Shown here: one piece after another, positions 12,201-21,200 of the stretch | Layout: each line of letters begins with the position of its first letter | Numbering within the stretch: the stretch's first letter is position 1 | Source: Setophaga petechia | Lineage: Eukaryota; Chordata; Aves; Passeriformes; Parulidae | Assembly (NCBI GenBank): GCA_024362935.1 | Contig: JANCRA010000167.1 | Coordinates: 1-64,000, forward strand | Direction: 5' to 3' | DNA length: 64,000 nucleotides | Position numbers and translations under genes: made by a program | The notes under the pieces: model-generated | The model's database searches: none | What the model saw: the letters and a program-made list of their open reading frames with translations, nothing else | What the model was told of the DNA's origin: nothing

Positions 12201-15200
12201 AACAGTTTAAAGTCCTATTGTAATTTGACATTCCAAAAACAATGGCTTTCTTCCCTGTTCTTTCTTCTCTCCCCTCCACCCCACCCATAACTCCCCCTGA
12301 TTTGTGTTTAATTATAATACAGTGGTATTTTTTCCCCTACCCACACAAGTGTTTATACCATACATAAAACATTCAGGTTGTTAAATAAGCAAGGAAACCT
12401 GGGAAAGCTGAGAGGGAATGCTGAACTGGGATGGCCTTTAATTGCTGAAGAAAGGAAATCACCAAACGTCATCTGGATTCTGCTGACCTCTAGATTGGTA
12501 TCAGCCTGCTGTTTACTCAGCCCACTTATTAGCAAAGGAAACCTTCATTATCTCCTGCTAATGAAGAATGAGAACCATTTGCACAGGCTTGCTCTCATTA
12601 AGGAGAGCTGTGCTTTTCATTAAGGGGACATGGAAGGGTTGGGAGTTGTTTCCTGCCTGTTGTGCTGCTCTGTTTCAGGAGGATGTGGTGGTTCCCCTTG
12701 GAGGGAGGAGGAGCCATTGATGCTTTCTAGGCTGGACCACATCTGCTTTTTATGGCTGGCAGCTGGCAGGCTGTCCAGCTATTGTTGGTACCTAGAATTA
12801 ATGTCAACACACCTGTGCTCCAGATGTGCTCCAGCTGTTACAAAGCCAGCCAGATGTTGCCTTTGATATCCCAAATGTCTGTGTGGGTTTACTGCATTTG
12901 AAGCAATTTTTCCATGACTGATGGAAATACATATTCGATTTTCTGGTGGTTTTTAAAGTTGAAGAGTGGGTCTGGAACTTTTTCTTTCTGGTTTCCCACC
13001 ACAGCTGCACGTTATTCAGTGACAAACTAAACTCTTTTTCCCTTTCAGTCTCACTTCTGAAGAAGGCTTCCTTGTAGAACAGGAATAGACAGCTTATTAA
13101 TAGACAGGGACTGTTCATTTTGACTCTTTAGCTGTCTCAAATGTACTATGGTGAGAACAACCTATAGAAATGTAAGAAGTAAAAACTAGAAAAATAACAA
13201 ATTGGATGTTTTAATGAAGAGAACTGCAACTGTCCAGCTCTTGCCTTATACCCAGGCCTGTTTAAGTGTTGCCCTTTCCTGGAAATTTGCTTTCCGGTAA
13301 AGAAGTCAACACAACCATCTCCTCACCAATCCTAACCAGTTTGCTCTGAGAGAGACAGTATCCCTGGTGAAACTGGATTTCTTGTCCTGTTGTTTTGGGA
13401 TTTTTTAAATGCAGAAATAAAAAAGCCCACCCAAAACAAACCTGCCTTTTGCCCAGGGGAGCTGAATCCTTGTGCTGGGAAGACAATACAAGCACAGTGT
13501 CCCTCTCACCTCTGGCTGTCGTGACTGTTGGCCTTGTTGGGCCATGAGGTCACTTGGCAAGGCACAAGAAAGTGACAAAATGTGGCTGTGGGGTTGCAGT
13601 GTGCCAGGGCAGCTCAGGGATGGGTGGGAAGGAAATGCTGTTCTTGCTGGGGACTGCAGGCACACACTGTGAGCAGCAGCGCTGCTGAATGGGAGCTGAT
13701 GATTATATTATGTGGAGTTTGAGTAAAGCAATTCCTGCAAACACTGCTCTACTCATGTCAGAACAAAGAGTTCTGGTGTTGCTTTGGGCTGGCTTTCAAT
13801 GGAATTGTAATTGAGAAAACAAGGGTTTACAAACAATCTCTTATATCCTGAAAACAACACTCCAGCAAAACTGTCCGTGGTAATTTGCAAACATGCCATT
13901 TGTAAAGCTCCAGTCCTCCTACGTTTTCATAAACATTTCATTTTTTCTCATGCAGTCTTTTTTACACTGATTAGAAAACTGAAAGAATTTTAAATAATTG
14001 ATGATGTTTTTAAAATTCTTGCTAGTTAAACAAGCCCTGCATTTTTACTCAAAAGCTTCCTGGTGTTACTCAGGAGATTTACAGCACAGCTAGAGCTTCT
14101 CAAGAAACAGGGTTGGTGTAGAACATTCAGGGAACCTGTAGGTGGAGTTGCTTAACAGGCTTTTATTTGCAGGTCCAAGCTTAGTACAAGCTGGTCTGGT
14201 CTTTTTCTGGAATGGATCTGATAACACAATCCTGGAGGTGTCTTTGTGCAGTCCAGAATGGACACTTCATTGCAGAGACCTGGCTTTTAAATGGTGCATT
14301 TGAATGACAGAGGAAGCTGTTTATGTTTACAATCACCTTTTTGTTAGATGTCTGTCTACCAGTTTGTTTTCTTCAGCTGTGGTCCTACAGAAGAAATAAA
14401 CAGGAGATGTGTATTTATATAACAAAGAACATTTCCAGTTCCTTTTACACTGTCTGGTGCTATGGTTGTGAATTTTTGTGTGTATAATTTGTGCTGAATT
14501 CCAGCATCCTGGCCTTATTTGTACTGCTGTTATGCATTGAAAAATGTGACACTTTGCATTTTATGTCAGTGGATGATTTCTGTGTATATTATTCATTCTT
14601 TCATTTATTCCACTTCCATAAGTTGCAGTTCTAAGTTGGATGTTAACACTGCAGTTGGAAATGCTCTGCACACTCTTAATGGTGGCATTGTGTGTTCCTA
14701 GACAAGGGGAGAGGATAATGGAATGTTGAAGAAATACATTTCCAGGCAAGACCACAGTTAAAAACTGTTATGCTGTTAGCAAAATCAAATATCAAATAAG
14801 CCCAGGAGATTGATGCTCCATAGAAATACCTGCTGAAACACCAGCTGGCTTCACTTCTGAATGTAAATTCCCCATGATCTGCCTGCAGTGTGGTGTCATG
14901 TTTTGAGTGCTTTGGCATATTTGAAATGGGCATAAAGAAAGAGAATCTGGTCAAGATCAGAGTGTGGAGGCTGCCTGAGCTGCAGAACCCCCAGTACAGC
15001 TGCACGAGGTGATGATAATGTTTCATTGTTCACTTGCTTTGGACTTCCATATTTTGTGTTTAACTGCTGATGTTTTTGACAGGGCAAGAAAGATGTTGCG
15101 CAAATTTTCAACAACATTCTCAGAAGACAAATTGGTACCAGAACTCCCACAGTTGAATACATCTGCACTCAACAGAATATCTTATTCATGCTATTAAAAG

Positions 15201-18200
15201 GGTAAGTGCACTGTGAAGCATAAATGTGCTTTTACGTGAAGTAAGGGCTTTGTAAATGCACAGAGAAGCAGTGAGTTCTGGCATGTTTGCTCTTCCTTTG
15301 CAATATGCTTCATTTTATTTTCTTTTTCCTTGGTTTTGGGGTCTGTAATTCCCCTAAGTATAGGAAAATGTAAGAAGTAGAACCATCTACTTTTGCATGA
15401 AAAAGGACTGAAAATTGAGAACTGTTAGTACTCTGAAATACTCTTACTGGGCTAGTAAGATATTTTCCTTTCAGTATACTATTTGAGCCTTTTTAAACTA
15501 TTCCCTTGTGAACTTACTCATCAACAGTTGAAGGCTGTTCTTTTTCCTTTTAACCACAATAATTTCCAGTTTGCTGGCCTGTCTTAGACTTCTTATTCAC
15601 AGTGATTTATATTGCTGTATGGACACAAACACACCACCACAAACCTGACCAAAAAAGAATGATTTGTGGTATATTGTGTCAGACAATTGTTTCTTCTTCT
15701 CTTCTTGTAATATCTGCAGTGCTGGACATTGGAGGGTCCTGCTATACTGAATCCATGTAGAGCTGCAGCTCCCAAACATGAAAGCAGAAAATAATGGCTT
15801 GCATTTCTAGTAACATTAATTAAGAAAGTTCTGAAAATTGCAATTTCACTGTGTTATTTTGGGACAGACGAGCTCATCAAACATTAACAAACAATTTAAA
15901 AAATACAGCTATTTATAAATCTGGTGGCAGCTTCTGGGTAAGCTTGCTGTAGTTGAGGAGTACTTATTCCACTTACTGGGATAACTCAAGGGTGTATGAA
16001 AGGGCCACTCATCTCAGTGGGATATGCCTGCTGCTAGCATTACTTGCCTGTAATGTCATTTAAATGTCAGAGAGACAAAAGAAAATATTAGTTATGGCAT
16101 AATGCAAAAGAAGTTATTGATTCAGCGTGTCTTCAAAATAATTTACAAAAGAAGGCAAAGATACTTGAGGTGCAGAGAGAGAAAACTGCTTTTTCAGCAT
16201 GTTCTCATTGTAAGTGGTTGAATGGGGGCTGCAACACATTGGTGCTCACTTTTAGTCTGTGTTGTCACACTTCAGAGAGCTTTATGCTCACAGGGCTTAT
16301 TGAAACTCATATTGATGAGTCAGGATGTTTGAAATGGGCATTTAGCAGCTTACATGTTACATCTGATATCCAACTGAGACAAATTTATGTGAATTTAAAC
16401 TGTGGCATGAATTACAAAACGTTCAGTAGATTTCAAATCTCCATGACAGGTTGAATGGAGAGTATTACAGGATTTAATGAAAATTATTTCAGGGTTTTTT
16501 GGTAGGGTAATATTGTTAATGCTTAGTATGCACAATGATACTTTTCTCCTGAAATTGTGGAGAATTTCAATTAGCTCCCACTGGTTTAGGAGGGATCATT
16601 CTGGAGGTGTGAGGCCAGAAGGCATGTGAGAGGCTGTGACTGCTCCAGAAACTGGAACCCCATGATGTGCTGAAAAATGGTTTAATGGAAGAGGAGATCT
16701 GAATTTATGTCCAGTATTTTTTGCCCCTCATGTTCATATGGAAGGCTTTATGTAAATTGCTGTCATGTTTAAGTGAGCACCTTTCAAGGCAAATAATTTA
16801 CTGCTTTTCCAGATGTCTGCAATCCCACCAGTATGGAACAAGAGAGCAAAGAAAGTAATTTTATTTAGTCCTGTTCCCCCATTTGTGAAAATCCTTTTAA
16901 TTTGCTGTAATTGTAACTGGTAGCTATTTCATCAGTATTTAGTAGAAATATTTAAAAATGGAGTTTAATACAGAAATAAGTACCTCTAATTTTGATGGGT
17001 TTGTTTACTTGGTCGTACTGAAGGCTGACATTAGCAACGTGGTGCTGCAGTGCTAACTTTTGCAAGTTGATAAACTCATAAAGAATCTCTTGGCTTTTGT
17101 GAATAGGTACGAATCTCCAGAAATTGCTCTCAATTGTGGGATAATGCTCAGAGAATGCATCAGGCACGAGCCACTAGCTAAAATCATCTTGTGGTCAGAG
17201 CAGTTCTACGACTTCTTCCGATATGTGGAGATGTCCACGTTCGACATCGCGTCCGACGCCTTCGCCACCTTCAAGGTAATCCCTGAAACCTGGGAACTGC
17301 TGCTGCTGTGCTTCCCTGCCCTGTGCACCCTCTGCTCTGGGTGCTGCTCTTGGAGAACAGGCCTTGTCCCACCCGGCTGCTGTCTGTGCTCGCACACGCG
17401 CAGGATGGGTCGGGGCAGCCGCGGCTCAAAGGACGAGTCTGGACTCCTCGACATTTCGCTCTTCAGATTGTTTATTATTTCTGATCTTACAAAGTTTTCC
17501 TCTCTGCCAGCTGGGATCTGACCAGCAAGGCAGCCAAGGGCACTCTGACCCCCCTCGGGGCGGTCGTGTCTTTTTATAATAAAAACTACATACATCATAT
17601 TTACCTTTTATCCCCAATACCTTTCACCCTTGTTAACAAGTGCACCTTCACCACAAACCAATCTGTAAGTGCCAACATCACAGCAGAAGATGGAGGCCAA
17701 GAAGAAGAAGGAGAAAGGCTGGACACACCCAGTTCCCTCCATCTTGCCTCCTGAACCCCCATACCAAAACCCCTAAAATTTACTTTTTCACCCCGTGGTA
17801 ACTTCACTAATATTCCACTTAAACTGTTGTGGCTTACTGATCTTCACAGAAGGTTGGTGACTTGCTCCACAAGTCATAATCAAACCCACAGGGGCATTTT
17901 GGGCACTGTGCCAGGGTCTCTGAGACCCCTGGCAGGGGTCTTGGCTGCTCAGGACAGCCAGAGGGATGTCCTGGGTCCTGACAAAGCCTTGGCAGACGGG
18001 AGGAACATGGGTGTGATGTGGATGGGTGAGCTGGACACGTTCTTCCTCATTTCTCAGAATGCAAGCTACACCTCTAAATACATACACTGTGTTTGCTCCC
18101 CAAAATCCTGTTCTGACTAAGCTGTATCATGCATTACCTGAATGCAGGTGTGTAAATACATACACTGTGTTTGCTCCCCAGAATCCTGTCATTACCTGAA

Positions 18201-21200
18201 TGCAGGTGTGCTCTTTAAATCTGTGTCTTCAGCTCCTCCTGAGGATGTCTGATACTGTCGCTATTTCTGGGGAAGTTTTCTGTGGCCCAGTTTTTGTGTC
18301 CCCTAAAGCAATCAGTTATGGGGACAATAAACTTAATATTATACAGTATTAAATGGTGGGTCTTAGCCTCAGTTATATGTAGTTGTGTGGAGAGTAAATA
18401 CATACAGTACATTTGCTCCCCAAAATCCTGTTCTGACTAAGCTGTATCATGCATTACCTGAATGCAGGTGTGTAAATGCATACACTGTGTTTGCTCCCCA
18501 AAATCCTGTTCTGAGTAAGCTGTATCATGCATTACCTGAATGCAGGTGTGTAAATACATGCAGTACCTTTGCTCCCCAAAATCCTGTTCTGGAGAGTAAG
18601 CTGTATCGTGCATTACCTGAATGCAGGTGTGCTTCCATGCCAGGGGCTTTAAATTGGTGTCTTCAGCTCCTCCTGAGGATGTCTGATGCTGTTGCTTTGT
18701 CTGGGGAAGTTTTCTGTGGCCCAATTTTTGTGTCCCTAAAGCAATCACTTTATGGGGACAATAAGGATAATATTAATCAAGATTAAATGGTGGGTCTTAA
18801 CCTCAGTTGTGGTACCAGAGTGTAGCCTTGGTCCATAGATAGCACTGTTCAGTGATAATTTCACAGGCTGTTTCTCTGTGGATTAAAGTAACTCATCTCA
18901 GATCTTTGCTAAGGGATGCCAAGATCCTGAGCAGTGCCCAGGTCAGTGCATTCATGTCCTAAACCAGCGTGTTTAATGAAATTGCAGGATTTTGGATTGA
19001 ATGTCTTACATGTGTGAGAATGTCTTTGTACTGTTTAAATGTTTTTAGTGACAGTGCTGGGTTTGTGCTTTCTTACAGGATTTGCTTACAAGACACAAGT
19101 TGTTAAGTGCAGAATTTTTGGAACAACATTACGATAGGGTGAGCAGACACCTTTTCATATTTAGAGCTCTCTGGTGCTGTGTATCTTATTTGAAGAAATT
19201 GGTTTTTTCTCTTGTTTAGTTCTGATTTTGGGGATTTCCACTCAATACTAAATCAGCTGTACTTGGGGTTCAGTTTCCCTCCCCCAAAGCCAAAACAAGT
19301 AATGTTTAAGAGTTTCATTTATCCCAACATTTTCAGCTACATGACTTCCATCCTTTTGCCTTTCAACAGATTATTCAGAACCAGTTCCACAAAGATATTT
19401 CAGTGTTTAAATCTTACTCTGATTAAAACTCCCAGACTTCACAAGCAATTAAAAAAAAACAACCAAAAAACAAAACCAAGACCAACAAACTTGGGATCAC
19501 ATTGATTTTTAAAGGTTTGTCTCTAGGCATGTTCACTAATTCACAAATATCTCCTCTGAGTGACTCAGCTTTAAACAGGAGACAAAAATTATTATTCCCT
19601 TTTTGACTACTTGCTTTAGCCCTGAAATATCTACTGAATAATCCTTCAGGCACTGTTTGGGAACCAATTAAGAGGCTTTGAGAAATTAGATTTGCAGAGT
19701 TGATACTTAGCTCACCTCTTCATCTACTTTGAAGCAAAGTTCTTCTTGCTGTGTAATCATTTCTGAAACTTTAAGAGATTTTGATCAATGCATTTCTAAA
19801 AAAAGTCACGGTGAAACTGTATTTAACAATGTAACAGCCATGAAACTTGGACTACTCATGAATAGTAAAACTTGACAATATTAAAAAAACCTAAAGAGTG
19901 AGCAAGGTAAATGTTTATTTCAGTCCTCCCTGACTCGGTGATGTCTTCACGTTTTGACACACTGAATTGCAACTCCAGTTGATCCCTTGGGCATTTGTAA
20001 AAACCCTGCACGGATTGAAAAATCAATTTGCTGTGGTGAGTGCAAGACATCAGAGTCTTGCACTGAAGGTGGTGCTGTGGGAGCCAGCCTGGATTCTCCT
20101 GCAGAGGGAGCCCGTGCTGTGCCTTCCAGGGAGTCCCTGGGAGCTTATGGAAACCACAGGGAACCCCGACCAGGGCACAGAGAATGATGCATCTGCCTCC
20201 ACTGGAAGCAGAAGGCTAATTAATTACTTTATTATACTATATTATTCTATATTCTATTACACTATGTTACATTACATCTAAACTGAATCTGCCAAGTGTG
20301 GTGGTGTTTGAGGGTCCCCAGGATGAGGGAAGAGATGAGAATCTTGACTCCATGTTCCAAATTCTCCTCTCCTCTCCTCTCCTCTCCTCTCCTCTCCTCT
20401 CCTCTCCTCTCCTCTCCTCTCCTCTCCTCTCCTCTCCTCTCCTCTCCTCTCCTCTCCTCTCCTCTCCTCTCCTCTCCTCTCCTCTCCTCTCCTCTCCTCT
20501 CCTCTCCTCTCCTCTCCTCTTCCATCCCATTCCATGAAAATGATACAGTAAAACTATACTGAAGAAAGGAGACAGCAAAAGGCTAGACAAGAATGAATAA
20601 TAAAAACTCGTTACTGCTCAGAGCCTCAACACAGCTAGACCATGATTGACCATTAATTAAAAACAACCACATGAGACTAATCAAAGATGCACCTGCCACA
20701 TTCCACAGCAGCAGATAATTGTTGTTTACATTTTGTTTCTGAGGCCTCTCAGCTTCTCAGGAGGAAAATCCTGGCAAAGATATTTTTCAGAAAATATGTC
20801 AGTGACAGCCAAGCACTCAACCCTGCACACAACCTGCCCAGAATCTATTGCATTCTACTTTGGCACAAACACAGGCACAGCAAATTAGATAAGAATATTC
20901 TTAGGAAGAATTGTGCCTTGCTTTTCTCTGTGAAGAGAAATGTGGGGTACAGGAGCTGTCCCCTCAAACCTGCCCTGCTCCAGCCCTGCCAGGGGCACCA
21001 ACTGCAGAATGCTCACAGCTCCTCCAGCCTGGCCTGGGGCACCTCGGGGATGGGGCAGCCACAGCTGCTCTGGGCTGCCTCTATGAGAAATAATGAGGAA
21101 AATCCTTCCACTGCCCTGGGATCTAAACATTAAAGTCTCTTGAAAAAGCAAATACATATTTTTTTAAAGCATATTCAATGTATAATATAATATAACATAA

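Larger units (their letters stand above)
17276..19078 (+). other. CAB39: CAB39 intron 5
   Basis: About 1.8 kb, largely occupied by an LTR-like, retrovirus-derived stretch (from about 17406) and a compound tandem repeat (18075-18812). The remaining 266 nt before the acceptor look unique. Confidence 0.8.

Noticed and set aside
17060..17521. 153-codon frame containing CAB39 exon 4 plus flanking sequence as an alternative gene
   Set aside because: Only 17107-17275 is exon; the extensions are intron read-through beyond clear splice sites.
17406..18812. Exact boundaries of an LTR in CAB39 intron 5
   Set aside because: gcagga precedes the left TG at 17406, but no matching hexamer next to a CA end was found to the right, so no precise full-length LTR is claimed.
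20262..20590. Overlapping open frames of about 80-107 codons on both strands
   Set aside because: They are translations of (CCTCT)n/(AGAGG)n, which contains no stop codon in any frame.
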